From: Spirochaetaceae bacterium | Lineage (GTDB): Bacteria > Spirochaetota > Spirochaetia > Treponematales > Rectinemataceae | Reading direction: 5' to 3' | Length of the DNA stretch: 50,759 nucleotides | NCBI GenBank assembly: GCA_025356015.1 | Contig: JANXYO010000102.1 | Span: forward strand, 1-50,759 | In this document: positions 17,739 through 26,603 of the stretch, piece by piece | Position numbering within the stretch: the stretch's first letter is position 1 | Layout: the number at the start of each line of letters is the position of its first letter | Program-made: the position numbers and the translations under genes | Notes under the pieces: generated by a model | What the model was told of the DNA's origin: nothing | Database searches by the model: none | Seen by the model: the letters and a program-made list of their open reading frames with translations, nothing else

Positions 17739-19747
17739 TTATCTCTCTTTTCTGACAGGAAGGAGTACTTCGAGGCAAGGTCGGGCTGGATGGCCACAGC
17801 CTGGACGTAGGCCATCTTCGCCGCCCCGCAGTTCTCGCTCTCGTACTCGGCCTTGGCGACGCCAATGAGGACGCTCGGGTTGTCGGGGCCAAGCTTCTGG
17901 GCCTTCTGGTAATAGCCCATCGCGCCCGCCCAGTCCTTCCTGAGGAAGGCGAGGTTGCCGAGGTTCACGAGGGCGGGCAGGAACTCCTTCTTCCTGACCG
18001 CGAGCTCGAACTGCTCCTTCGCCTTCTCGAGGAGGCCAAACTGCGCGTAGAGGATGCCGAGCCTGTTTAGCGCGGCGGGCGCGGGGTTCGCTCCGGCGAG
18101 CTCGGCCCTCATCCCGGCCTCCCGAGCCAGGATCTCGCGAGACGTGAAGGCATTGATCTCGGAGCGGTAGAGGCTCCGGAACTCCTGCTCCGGGATGACC
18201 TGGAGGGCGCTTTCGCCGTCGCTCATCCCGACAGGCTCGTAGATCTTCCAGGCTTCGTGCAGTGGATAGAACTTCCGGTCAGAGCCGTTCTCCCTCCACT
18301 CCCGGGCACCCTCCTTCCAGGCCTTGAGGAAGCCCTCCTTCACCATGGTGATCTCGACGGGGAACCAGAACTTGCCCTCGCTTGCGATGAGGTCCTCGGT
18401 ATTGGAGAAGAACCCCCTTGAGTCCGCGGAATCGATGCCGGGCGCGAAGGCCAGGAAGATGTGGCCAGGGATCGTGATGAAGGCGGTCTCGATGCCGATG
18501 GATTCCAGCAGGGCCGAGTAGAGGATCGAGATGTCGCTGCAATCTCCGCCCTTGTACCTGAGGGTCTGCTGGGGGAACTGCAGGTAGTCCACCGCGAACT
18601 TGTTCACCGCGAACTCGGCGTAGGAGCCCTTGGGATTGACGGTGTAGCGGAGGCCGTGGAGTCCGAGCGCCTCGAACATGCCGAGCGCGATCCTGAAGTT
18701 GAGGTTCGCGACCGGGCTCGCCTCGTCCCGCACAACAGCATTCACGGCCTTCGAGAACTTCATGACCATGGGATCCTTGGCCGTGACAAAGGAGGCGGCG
18801 CGGCGATCGTCTTCCCAGGTCATGGCATTGCGGTCGTAGATGCGGATGGTCTCGGAGCGCTCGAGCTGGAGCCGGCTCTCGCCCAGGGTGTAGGACACGA
18901 TCACCGAAGCCTGCACCTTGGTCCCTTCCGTGATGTTCAGGACGGAATCCTTGAGCAGGGCGTAGAGCTTCACGTCCCGGGCCTCCCCGGTCTTCATCGA
19001 GGGGATTTCCTCGCAGGTCTTGGGGCCGTCCATGAACTGCGGGATAAAGAAGCTAAGCTTCACATTCTTGATCTCACCCTTCTCCTGATATGGGATCCGG
19101 GCGCTGCCAAGTGGGGTGGTATCGAAGTACTTGTAGACCACGGGGAAGACAGGGCTGAGCGTGACGCTTGGTATCTGCATCCTGGGCTGGGGCTTGGCCG
19201 AACCTGCCTTCGCCGCCGGTGGGTCGAGCTTAAGTCCGAGCCTGAGCCTCGATCCGCGGTAGAAGGAGGTCGGTGTCGAAAGGTAGTCGGTCCAGCCCGC
19301 CCCAAGGCCGATCGCCCAGCCGGGGCTGATCTCGATGTCAGCGCCTGTGTCGATGGCGTAGAACAGCGAGCCGCCTGTCTTGGAATCGTACACGCCGAGG
19401 TAGTAGCCGCCGATCCCCACCAGGCTCAGGCTGACCTTGCCGAGCCTCGTCTTGAGGCCGCCGCCAGCCCCCACAGACAGGATCGACAGACCCGTCGAGG
19501 TCGCCTTCAACTGGGCGCCCGTATGGTCGATGGCCCCGCGGGCCACGAATCTCTGCGCGAAGGGCAATTGCTAGTCCAGGCCGAGGGTCGTGGACAGGCC
19601 CAGGGAGTATTCGGAGGCGCTGTCGAGGAGGGGAATGCTCACTCCCGGCTGCACCTCGATGCTCAGGCCCTGGGCCTGGGTGTTCGAGATGGCAATGATG
19701 AAACATCCGAGCAGGACAAGGGTAGGCGATGCCATTTTATGGGCCAT
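17739..19747 (-). pseudogene. Barrel-transglutaminase-TPR envelope protein, interrupted by an in-frame TAG
   Basis: ATG 19747 has AGGAG eight bases upstream and begins a signal peptide (LVLLGCFIIAISNTQAQG), then GLSIEVQPGVSIPLL. After 58 codons a TAG (19573-19571) stops the frame, yet the same frame continues at once as QLPFAQRFVARG. The region to about 19,200 looks like amphipathic barrel strands (GGYYLGVYDSK, AIGLGAGWTDY). A transglutaminase-like peptidase core follows, with Cys in YKGGDCSDISILYSAL and His in TIPGHIFLAFAPG, then TPR-type repeats (ALNRLGILYAQFG, ALVNLGNLAFLRKDW). The natural end is probably SEKER-stop at 17739, one base out of frame. Expressed intact it would be an outer-membrane or periplasmic protein. 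The head of the envelope operon is therefore broken twice as written. Confidence 0.7.
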
Positions 19748-19976
19748 TTCCGTTGCTCCTGATGTGGCTGCCCCGAGGGGCGATCCCGACTAGGGTCACC
19801 AGGAAATTGCATCACCGCTTTGTGGGGGGCCCGCCCCGGTGGACGAGCCGTCATTGTCGGTATCGGCCCAAGTCCCGCCGGGATCGGCTCAGGCCAGGAG
19901 GCTGAAGCGCGGCCATGGCCCAAGGGATGCTTTTTGACGAGGGGGAGTGGCTTTGCGGGGCGAGGGCCCTGGGCGG

Positions 19977-21089
19977 CTAGAGCTCGAGGGGTCTGCGGTT
20001 GTCCGAGAGACGCCGGCTGAGGAAATCGCGGTCGAGGTCGAGCTCGGCGACCGCGCGGCGCAGCTGATCGGCCGAGAGGAGGTTCTGCTCGGCGTAGAGG
20101 TAGACGAGGGCACGTTCGGCGATGCAGGGGACGCGCAGGGCGTCGAGCATCTCGGGGCAGGGGGCATCGCACTCGAGGTGGCGGGCCTTGAGGCTCTCGG
20201 CGAGGCGGGATCGGCCCCTGCCATCGGCCATCGCCGCGAGTTCCTCGAAGAGGGGGGCCTCGTCGCCCCGGGCCGCCGCCTCGCCGAGGGGCTTCAAGGT
20301 GAAGTAGGTGTACTCCTTGCCGGGAAGGAAGTGGTGCTCGTCGCAGCGGGTGCAGTAGTTCGGCTCCCTCCCATCGGCCTTGGCCCTGTCCCCTCCGATG
20401 ATGATGAGGGGGTCGAAATAGAGGGCCGGGCACTCGCGGGCCTCGACGGTGTAGTAGCGGTAGGTGTACAGCGAGTCGGCGAGGCAGTCCTCGTGCTCGC
20501 AATAGGCGGTGAGGGGGAAGAGATCGGTGGAGTTCTCGATGAGGAGCCTCGCCGTCTGGTTGAAGATCTCGCGGCGGAAATTGAGGACGAGGGTGGGGCA
20601 GACGAATACGATGCCCCGGCGCTCGGACTCGTCCTTCATGAGGTAGGCGATCCTCTCGTCGTAGAAGGCCGCCTCGTCGACGATCCAGGTCCCGATCCCC
20701 GGTCTCTCCTTGATGAGGGCCTCGAGGCCAAAGGAGTCGCGCGCCCGCCCCAGCCTGTCGCCCACGCGCTCGTAGCCGCCACGGTAGGCGAGGGCGTCGT
20801 CGGGGTATTCGGGGAAGCGGGCGGCGTCGAGGCTCGAGCGGACCACGAAGATGTCCCGGCGGTCGGCGCCCGAGCTCGTCATGGCCGAATCGCGGGCAGC
20901 GCCGGTCTTGCGGCGCGCGACGAGGCTGTCACGCCACATCCGGGCCGAGAACTCGGTCTTGCCCGAGCCCATGGGGCCGATGACCAGGATGCGCCGGCCC
21001 GGGCGGGTGAAGTCGAAGTGGTTGAAGGGGTGGTGGACCCTGACCAGGGGAAAGCCCAGGTTCTTGAGGAAGCTGTCTGTGTCGTCCAT
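19977..21089 (-). CDS. Enlarged thymidine-kinase-like (TK1 family) protein
   Basis: The core matches TK1-type deoxynucleoside kinases: P-loop VIGPMGSGKTEFSARMW, Walker-B-like WIVDEAAFYDE, the FVCPTLVLNFRREIF lasso region, then a zinc-ribbon with CEHEDC and CTRC around DPLIIIGGD. TK1 phosphorylates thymidine for salvage in the cytosol. Unlike the usual ~190-residue enzyme this one has 370 residues, with an insert after the P-loop (RKTGAARDSAMTSSGADRR) and a helical C-terminal extension of about 120 residues. The start MDDTDSFLKN at 21089 lies eight bases after the previous gene's stop. It could be a true kinase or a derived nucleotide-binding protein. The fold assignment is good, the activity less certain. 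Confidence 0.75.
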   Translation of the reverse strand: MDDTDSFLKNLGFPLVRVHHPFNHFDFTRPGRRILVIGPMGSGKTEFSARMWRDSLVARRKTGAARDSAMTSSGADRRDIFVVRSSLDAARFPEYPDDALAYRGGYERVGDRLGRARDSFGLEALIKERPGIGTWIVDEAAFYDERIAYLMKDESERRGIVFVCPTLVLNFRREIFNQTARLLIENSTDLFPLTAYCEHEDCLADSLYTYRYYTVEARECPALYFDPLIIIGGDRAKADGREPNYCTRCDEHHFLPGKEYTYFTLKPLGEAAARGDEAPLFEELAAMADGRGRSRLAESLKARHLECDAPCPEMLDALRVPCIAERALVYLYAEQNLLSADQLRRAVAELDLDRDFLSRRLSDNRRPLEL

Positions 21090-21097
21090 CGCCTGCC

Positions 21098-22063
21098 CTA
21101 GACTTCCTTCGGGTTGAAGACGCGCCGCAGGGAGATGAGGGCGCCGGCGATGCTTGCGCCGATCAGGCCCGTGGCCATGAAGCCGCGGGACACCTGGCCG
21201 AGGACCCGGGCCATCCACGAGCGCAGGGCCCCTCCGCCTGAGCCCGTCATGGAGACGTGGACTGCGGGCGGGCTCAGGCCCTGGAGGATCGAGGCGCCAG
21301 GGAGGAAGAGGACTATGCCCAAGGCCAGCACGGCCAGCGAGGGGATGAGGAGGTAGCGGCCCGCGCACACGATCCGCCTGCCTGCGTCCTTTCCGCCAAG
21401 CCAGGCGAGGAGCGAGAGGAGGATGACGGAGAGGGCCGACAGCAGCGCGATGCCGCGGTTCACCATTGCCTGGCTCAAGGCCCTCGGCGCCGATCCCTCC
21501 CGCGTTGAAGGAAGGGCCAGGGGGACCCTGTCGGGGATCTTCGCGATCGAGGCCTTGAGGGCGCGCGAGGCGAGCTCGGCCGCCCGCTCGGGTTTAACCG
21601 AATCGGGCCTGAAGCTCAGGTCGCCTTGAGCCGGAGTGCCCGCGCGGACCGGAAGGGCCGCCGTGTAGTCCCGTGCAAGGGCTTCCTGCCGCGCCTCGAG
21701 GGCTCTCTTGGCAGCCCCCATGTCGATGGCAGGAGCGGACCCTGCCTTGCCCTCGACAGCGTCGAGGACGGCGTCGACCGAGAGCGAGGCGAAGGCCTTG
21801 AGCTCGCTCCCCAAGAGGTTCTTCTGGGCAGCCGCGACAAGGGCCGGTCCGTTCAGGGTCAGCTCGCCCAGCTTGAGCTCAGGCTCGGCGCCCGTGGCGA
21901 GGCCCGGGGCCCTGAGGGCCGCATACAGAGACTCGTCGGTGACGAGCTTCCTGTAGAACTCCCGGTCGAGTATCCAGGGCCGGCTTGCGAGCATGAACAG
22001 GGCTGCCAGGGCGAGGGGCAGGCCAAAGCAGAGATAGAGAACCATCGCGAAGAAGCGGCGCAT
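21098..22063 (-). CDS. Membrane protein of unknown function
   Basis: I do not recognise this family. The 321-residue product has an N-terminal hydrophobic segment (residues ~4-26, MVLYLCFGLPLALAALFML) and a ~170-residue extracytoplasmic domain rich in Ala and charged residues (DREFYRKLVTDESLYAAL). At the C-terminus are three more membrane segments (ALLSALSVILLSLLAWLGG, LLIPSLAVLALGIVLFLPG, GLIGASIAGALISL). It sits 18 bases after the peptide-binding protein gene and 8 before the thymidine-kinase-like gene, so it is probably co-transcribed with both. Confidence 0.75.
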   Translation of the reverse strand: MRRFFAMVLYLCFGLPLALAALFMLASRPWILDREFYRKLVTDESLYAALRAPGLATGAEPELKLGELTLNGPALVAAAQKNLLGSELKAFASLSVDAVLDAVEGKAGSAPAIDMGAAKRALEARQEALARDYTAALPVRAGTPAQGDLSFRPDSVKPERAAELASRALKASIAKIPDRVPLALPSTREGSAPRALSQAMVNRGIALLSALSVILLSLLAWLGGKDAGRRIVCAGRYLLIPSLAVLALGIVLFLPGASILQGLSPPAVHVSMTGSGGGALRSWMARVLGQVSRGFMATGLIGASIAGALISLRRVFNPKEV

Positions 22064-22081
22064 GGCAAGCCCCCTTTTTTT

Positions 22082-23707
22082 CTATCGCGCGAAGGCCACG
22101 TTGGGGCGGATCTTCCGCTCCCCGAAGGCGAAGTACTTGAAGGGATGGATGTCCAGGGCGTTGCCGTACCAGCCCTGGATGAAGTCATTGTCGAGGATGT
22201 TGACCGCGACACTGTGGTAGATGGGCAGGACGGCAGCTCCGGCGAGGAGCCTCGTCTCGGCCTTCGCGAGGGTGGCGAGCCTGTCGCTCCCATCCTTCGC
22301 GGCCGCCGCCGCGAGCATCGCGTCGTACTCGCCGTCGGCGAGCCCGGCGTCGTTGAGGTTCGAGTCGCTCGACCACATCTGGAGGAAGGCGAGGGGATCG
22401 GCGAAGTCCCCGATCCAGGTGGTGAGGGCGAGGGTGTAGTCGGTCTTTCCCGGACCCGAGCGGACCGACTCGAAGTAGTGGGCAGCGGGGATGAGCTTCA
22501 CGTCGACCTTGAGCCCGGGAAGTGTCGACCAGGCGGTCTGCATGAGAGCGGCGACGCGTTTGGCGTCGTCCCCGTCGGGGGTGAGGATCGAGATCGCGGG
22601 GAGGCCCTTGCCCTCGGGGTAGCCTGCCTTGGCGAGGAGGCTCTGGGCCTGGGCCGTGTCGCTGTCCTGGATGCCCTTTGCGTCCTGGTAGCCCTCGAAG
22701 GGAAGGACGAGGGTGTCGGCGGGTATGAGGTAGTTGTCGCGCGAACGCAGGTCCTTCCAGGGCAGGAGGAGGGCAAGGGCGCGGCGGACGTCCGGATCGC
22801 TCCAGGGCTTGTCGCGGCAGTCGAAGAACCAGTAGTGGGTCCCGAACATCGGGTTGACCTGGACAGCCCCCTGGTCCTGGAGGGCCTTGAGGTCCATGGC
22901 GCCGGCGAGCCAGTGGACCTCGCCGTTGTTGAAGCGCCTGGTCACGTCGCTGTCGTCGTCGCTGAAGACGACGCGGATGCGGGGGATGGCGACCGAGGAT
23001 GAGTCCCAGTAGTGCTCGTTCTTCACAAGCAGGGCGCCGCTTGAGTCCATCGACTGGAAGCGGTAGGGGCCGTTCACCGGGAAGGGGAAGTTCTTGCTCC
23101 AGTCCCTGGCCAGAAGCAGCGAGGGGTGGATGGGCGAGAAGCTATGGTGGCTGAGCAGGCGGGTGAAGTAGTCGGTCTTCGTCACGAGCTTGACCTGGAG
23201 GACCTTGTCGGCGATGACCGATATACCGACCGAGGCGGGGTCGTGGTTCTTCCCGAGCCTGTAGTCGCGGGCACCGGCGATCACGTCGAAGAAGGCCGCG
23301 TAGTCTGCCTTTGTCGCGGGGGAGAGGGCGCGCATCCAGGCGTCGGCGAAGTCCTTGGCCACGAGGGGGCTCCCGTCGGACCAGGCCGCGTTGTCCCTTA
23401 TGTAGAAGGTGTAGGTGCGCCCGTCCTGTGACCTCGTGTAGGAGGAGCAGGATGCGCGGACCGGCTCGAGGCTGCTCGGATTGTAGGTGAACAGGCCCTC
23501 GTAGGTCGCTGTGAAGAGCTGGGCCTCGGCCGAGTAGATGGAGTGGTGAGGGTCGAGCTGGACCTCGAGCGCGTTGAACGAAACGACGAATTCTTCGGGT
23601 TTGCCCTGGTCCACAGCGGCCGAGAGCGCCTCCGTCGCGGCAAGGAAGCCTATTGATGCGGCGAAGAGCACCGCGAGGGCCAATCTGGACCGCTTCTCAA
23701 TTCCCAT
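22082..23707 (-). CDS. Oligopeptide ABC transporter substrate-binding protein
   Basis: A 541-residue SBP_bac_5 (OppA/DppA-type) protein with a Sec signal peptide (LALAVLFAASIGFLAATEALSA). Family marks: FNALEVQLDPHHSIYSAEAQ, YEGLFTYNPSSLEPVRA, YTFYIRDNAAWSDGSPLVAKDF, VNGPYRFQSMD, FNNGEVHWLAGAMD, and near the end the short IGDFADPLAFLQMW. It captures peptides in the periplasm for import. No permease or ATPase genes lie beside it, so it is an orphan that either uses a system elsewhere or has another peptide-binding role. Confidence 0.9.
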   Translation of the reverse strand: MGIEKRSRLALAVLFAASIGFLAATEALSAAVDQGKPEEFVVSFNALEVQLDPHHSIYSAEAQLFTATYEGLFTYNPSSLEPVRASCSSYTRSQDGRTYTFYIRDNAAWSDGSPLVAKDFADAWMRALSPATKADYAAFFDVIAGARDYRLGKNHDPASVGISVIADKVLQVKLVTKTDYFTRLLSHHSFSPIHPSLLLARDWSKNFPFPVNGPYRFQSMDSSGALLVKNEHYWDSSSVAIPRIRVVFSDDDSDVTRRFNNGEVHWLAGAMDLKALQDQGAVQVNPMFGTHYWFFDCRDKPWSDPDVRRALALLLPWKDLRSRDNYLIPADTLVLPFEGYQDAKGIQDSDTAQAQSLLAKAGYPEGKGLPAISILTPDGDDAKRVAALMQTAWSTLPGLKVDVKLIPAAHYFESVRSGPGKTDYTLALTTWIGDFADPLAFLQMWSSDSNLNDAGLADGEYDAMLAAAAAKDGSDRLATLAKAETRLLAGAAVLPIYHSVAVNILDNDFIQGWYGNALDIHPFKYFAFGERKIRPNVAFAR

Positions 23708-23775
23708 CGGATCTCTCCTTGTCGAAAGCAGGGCATCGCCTTAAGGAACACCAGCGAGGGGCCAGGGGTTACGGA

Positions 23776-25191
23776 CTAGACGTCGCGTATGCCGAGCCTC
23801 TTCATCTGCTCGAGTTCCTCGCGCTGCGAGACGTATTCATGCTTTTTCTGGTTCGCCTTGATAATCGCGCCCTTCACCGTCGTGAGCTCGATCTTCACCG
23901 ACTTGATCCTGGTCTTTTCCTCGGCCTCGGCGGATTCCCTGAAGAAATCGTCGAGGGACAGGAAGAGCTTGTGGGCCCGCTGGAGCTCCTCGATGTTGCG
24001 CACGAGGAATTTGTAGCTCTGGTCCTCGTTCATTCCCTCGAGGCGCTTCTGGGCCGGCCCTCCCCGCTGCAGGAGGCCCGAGAGTGCCTTTGCCTTCCTC
24101 GAGTAGTCCTCCATGAACTTGACGAAGTCCAGCTCCTCGCTCGTTCGCAGGCTCGTGATGGGGTCGGGGATCTCGATGATGTAGCTGATCCCCTTGTCAC
24201 CGGGCTTGAACATCTTCCTGATCATCTTGGTGAGGTTGGCGATGAAGCCCTTGTCCCGCAGCTCGAAGACGGCCGAGTTGTCGGCGAGCTTGGAAAGCGC
24301 GTCCTCGAGGGGATAGGCCGCGCTCGCGAGGACACGCACGCCGTCGAGTATCGTCGCCTTGAAGGACCTCTCCTTGCTCTTCTCGACCTTCTTCTCGACC
24401 TCGACCTCGAGCCGCTTGAGCACCGCCTCGCGGAGCGAGGGGCCGTCTGAGGTGAAATCCTCGAGGAGGACCTCCTCGACCAGCTCCGGATAGAAGGTCC
24501 TCTCGGTCGAAATCTCGCTGAACTTGCGCTTGACCATGCGGATCGAGTCCTCGCGCTGGGTGATGATGAAATTCGCGTCGAGCCCAAGCCCCGGGAGGAC
24601 AATCTGGCGGAGCTGGAGCTTGTAGAGCTCCTTGTGGTAGTTGGTGAGTTCCTTGAGCGAACCGAGGATCTCCCTTGTCGCCTTGTCCAGCTGGCCCACC
24701 GAATCGGCGATGATGCCCGAGGAGAGCTGGTCTGTCCCTTTCTTGATCATGCCGACGAGCTCGGCGAGGGCACGGGTGTTGAGCGAGTTGCTCGTGTCGG
24801 AGAATTGCGCGAAATTGAAATACTTCGAGATCCCGAGCATGCGCTTGATGCGGCCCATGGTGAGGAACTCGCAGGAGAACTGGTAGTAGTTGTTCAGGAA
24901 ATCCAGATAGGAGTCGAACTGGGATATCCGGTTGCTCATCTCGTCGATCTTGTCAGACTCGATGAAGGGCCCTTCGGGCGGGTTGGTCACCTCGGAGATC
25001 TTCAGCTCGTACTTGTAGGGGTCCTCATGGATGACCCCCTTCTTGAGCAGGACCTGCGAGACGCCCCGGAAAGCGGCTTGGAAGACCTTGAAGGCGTTCC
25101 TGAGATTCTGCAGATCCACGGCGTCGAGGCGCTCCCTCTTGGCGTCGAGACGCTCCTCGAGGGTCTTCGAGTAGGCTTGCGGGTCTTCCAT
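23776..25191 (-). CDS. Large cytosolic helical protein of unknown function
   Basis: I do not recognise this 471-residue family with certainty. No signal peptide or membrane segment is visible. It is rich in charged heptads (AKRERLDAVDLQNLRNAFK, LEVEVEKKVEKSKERSFK) and helix-forming stretches throughout, ending KKHEYVSQREELEQMKRLG. The ATG at 25191 is chosen because the open frame upstream is antisense to the divergent DUF4416 gene; no strong ribosome site is visible, so the start is uncertain. It precedes the oligopeptide-binding gene by 68 bases on the same strand. Confidence 0.7.
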   Translation of the reverse strand: MEDPQAYSKTLEERLDAKRERLDAVDLQNLRNAFKVFQAAFRGVSQVLLKKGVIHEDPYKYELKISEVTNPPEGPFIESDKIDEMSNRISQFDSYLDFLNNYYQFSCEFLTMGRIKRMLGISKYFNFAQFSDTSNSLNTRALAELVGMIKKGTDQLSSGIIADSVGQLDKATREILGSLKELTNYHKELYKLQLRQIVLPGLGLDANFIITQREDSIRMVKRKFSEISTERTFYPELVEEVLLEDFTSDGPSLREAVLKRLEVEVEKKVEKSKERSFKATILDGVRVLASAAYPLEDALSKLADNSAVFELRDKGFIANLTKMIRKMFKPGDKGISYIIEIPDPITSLRTSEELDFVKFMEDYSRKAKALSGLLQRGGPAQKRLEGMNEDQSYKFLVRNIEELQRAHKLFLSLDDFFRESAEAEEKTRIKSVKIELTTVKGAIIKANQKKHEYVSQREELEQMKRLGIRDV

Positions 25192-25233
25192 GGTTTCAGA
25201 GTATGGTTTAAATTCCGCCCTGAGGCAAGATCC

Positions 25234-25752
25234 ATGGGTTTTCAAGGCGCTTTCCGGCCAGAGCGGCTCCTCGTCGCCGTCCTTTCCGCCCCCGATGCCG
25301 ACCAGGAGACCCTCGTCGCCGCCCTCGGGGAGGGTCTGGGCCCTGTCGATTTCAAGCGCGGAGCCGGAGTCTTCGGCTGGAGCTCCTACTACGAGGAGGA
25401 GATGGGTAGGGGCCTCGTGAGGACCTTCTACTCCTTCGGACGCCTGGTCGACCCCGCATCCTTGAGCTCCATCAAGATCTGGACCAACGCGCTCGAGGCG
25501 CGGTTCTCATCGGAGGGAAGGCGGCGCCACAACCTCGACCCCGGCCTCCTCTCCCTCTCACGCCTGGTCCTCGCGACCACAAAGAACCGCGCCCACCGCC
25601 TGCCCCTGCGCGACGGCATCTACGGGGAGCTCACCCTGGTCTACGAGAAGGGGGGCTTTCAGTTCCTTCCCTGGACCTACGCCGACTGGCGCAGCGAGAA
25701 ATACCGGGCGATCCTCGCTGAGCTGCGCTCCCGTCTCAAGGAGGAGCTTTAG
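25234..25752 (+). CDS. DUF4416-family protein
   Basis: The 172-residue product shows the features I associate with DUF4416: an N-terminal LLVAVLSAPDADQETLVAAL, then GWSSYYEEEMGRGLVRTFYSFGR, NLDPGLLSLSRLVLATTKNR, AHRLPLRDGIYGELTLVYEK and a final LPWTYADWRS. The family is conserved, cytosolic and of unknown function. ATG 25234 is preceded by GAGG nine bases away. It is divergent from the helical protein, with 42 bases between the starts. Confidence 0.85.
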   Translation: MGFQGAFRPERLLVAVLSAPDADQETLVAALGEGLGPVDFKRGAGVFGWSSYYEEEMGRGLVRTFYSFGRLVDPASLSSIKIWTNALEARFSSEGRRRHNLDPGLLSLSRLVLATTKNRAHRLPLRDGIYGELTLVYEKGGFQFLPWTYADWRSEKYRAILAELRSRLKEEL

Positions 25753-25823
25753 GCTCGGACGCAATGGGGTGAATACGCTCCACAGCTGAAGCGCCGGTCT
25801 TGGGCTGACGCGTTCTGTCTTCC

Positions 25824-26603
25824 ATGGGGAGAACCAAGATCGGCCGCGTTGCGCGCCGCCTGCTGCCTGGCCTTTGCCTCGCGGCCCTCTCGGCCTGCCC
25901 GGGAGACTGGCCACTCCCCGTACTCGCCCGTCAGGAGCTAAGCCTCGAGCTCCCGCCCCTCCCCGCCTCATGGGCCAACGCCGATGGCCTTGAGTTCTCC
26001 CTGTCCTGGAGGGACGAAAGGGGCGGGATGAAGTCGGCCCTCGCGAGACCAGGTTCGATGCTTGCGGTCTCGGTCAGGCGCGGGGAATGGCAGGCCATCC
26101 TCGCCCAGGCCCGGTGGAAAGGCCGGGCCCTCTGCCCTGCTGGCGCCCTCTATCCCCAGGCTCTTGCCCCCGTCTTCGCCCCAAGCCTGGGCCGCGAGGT
26201 CCTTGGGCTCACCTGGAGGGGAGGCTATCTCGCCTCGCTCGCCCTCTGTCTCAAGGACTGTGGTGAGGATCCGCGCGCCTTCGCCCTCGAGAGCCTGGGT
26301 CTCGAGGCCGAGCGGCGCTCCCTCGATCCCTGGAGCAGGCCTCCTCCCGAGGTGGCCCGGGAGCTCCACGTGGCCAGCTTCCGCATCGACTCCTTCGGGA
26401 TGGGAGAGAGGAGGGAACTGGTCTTCCCGGGGCCGGGACCCTGGCTGCCCGAGAGTCCCTTCGCCCCTGCAGCCCTGCCCGCGGCTTCCGGCTACACAGC
26501 CTGGCTCGGCAGCGGCATCCACCGCTTCCTGGGCAGGGGGGCCGAGCTCATCGTCAGTGTCCCCGAGGACAGGGGCCCGGCCATCATCGTGGAACTGCCC
26601 TAG
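25824..26603 (+). CDS. Putative lipoprotein of unknown function
   Basis: The 259-residue product begins with basic residues and a short hydrophobic stretch ending in a lipobox (LCLAALSAC, Cys about residue 25). The mature part is beta-rich by eye ([31 protein letters not shown]), with no motif I recognise. The ATG lacks a clear ribosome site, so the start is provisional. It follows the DUF4416 gene by 71 bases, and its stop overlaps the convergent chemoreceptor gene by four bases. Confidence 0.65.
   Translation: MGRTKIGRVARRLLPGLCLAALSACPGDWPLPVLARQELSLELPPLPASWANADGLEFSLSWRDERGGMKSALARPGSMLAVSVRRGEWQAILAQARWKGRALCPAGALYPQALAPVFAPSLGREVLGLTWRGGYLASLALCLKDCGEDPRAFALESLGLEAERRSLDPWSRPPPEVARELHVASFRIDSFGMGERRELVFPGPGPWLPESPFAPAALPAASGYTAWLGSGIHRFLGRGAELIVSVPEDRGPAIIVELP

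Noticed and set aside
19571-19573. UAG read as pyrrolysine or another recoded residue
   Set aside because: UAG is an ordinary stop for several genes here and no recoding element or pyl gene is seen; a point mutation or error is simpler.
18461-19762. 433-codon plus-strand frame opposite the transglutaminase-TPR gene
   Set aside because: Its composition (Val/Glu/Gly/His-rich, no motifs) is the mirror of the real minus-strand gene, as for many similar frames in this GC-rich window.
17739-19976. Flagellar sigma-28-type promoter (GCCGATAC near 19,860) before the transglutaminase-TPR gene
   Set aside because: No TAAA-type -35 lies about 15 bases upstream, so the match is likely chance.
21626-23002. 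458-codon plus-strand frame opposite the oligopeptide-binding gene
   Set aside because: The minus strand encodes clear SBP_bac_5 motifs; the plus frame has none and starts inside another gene.
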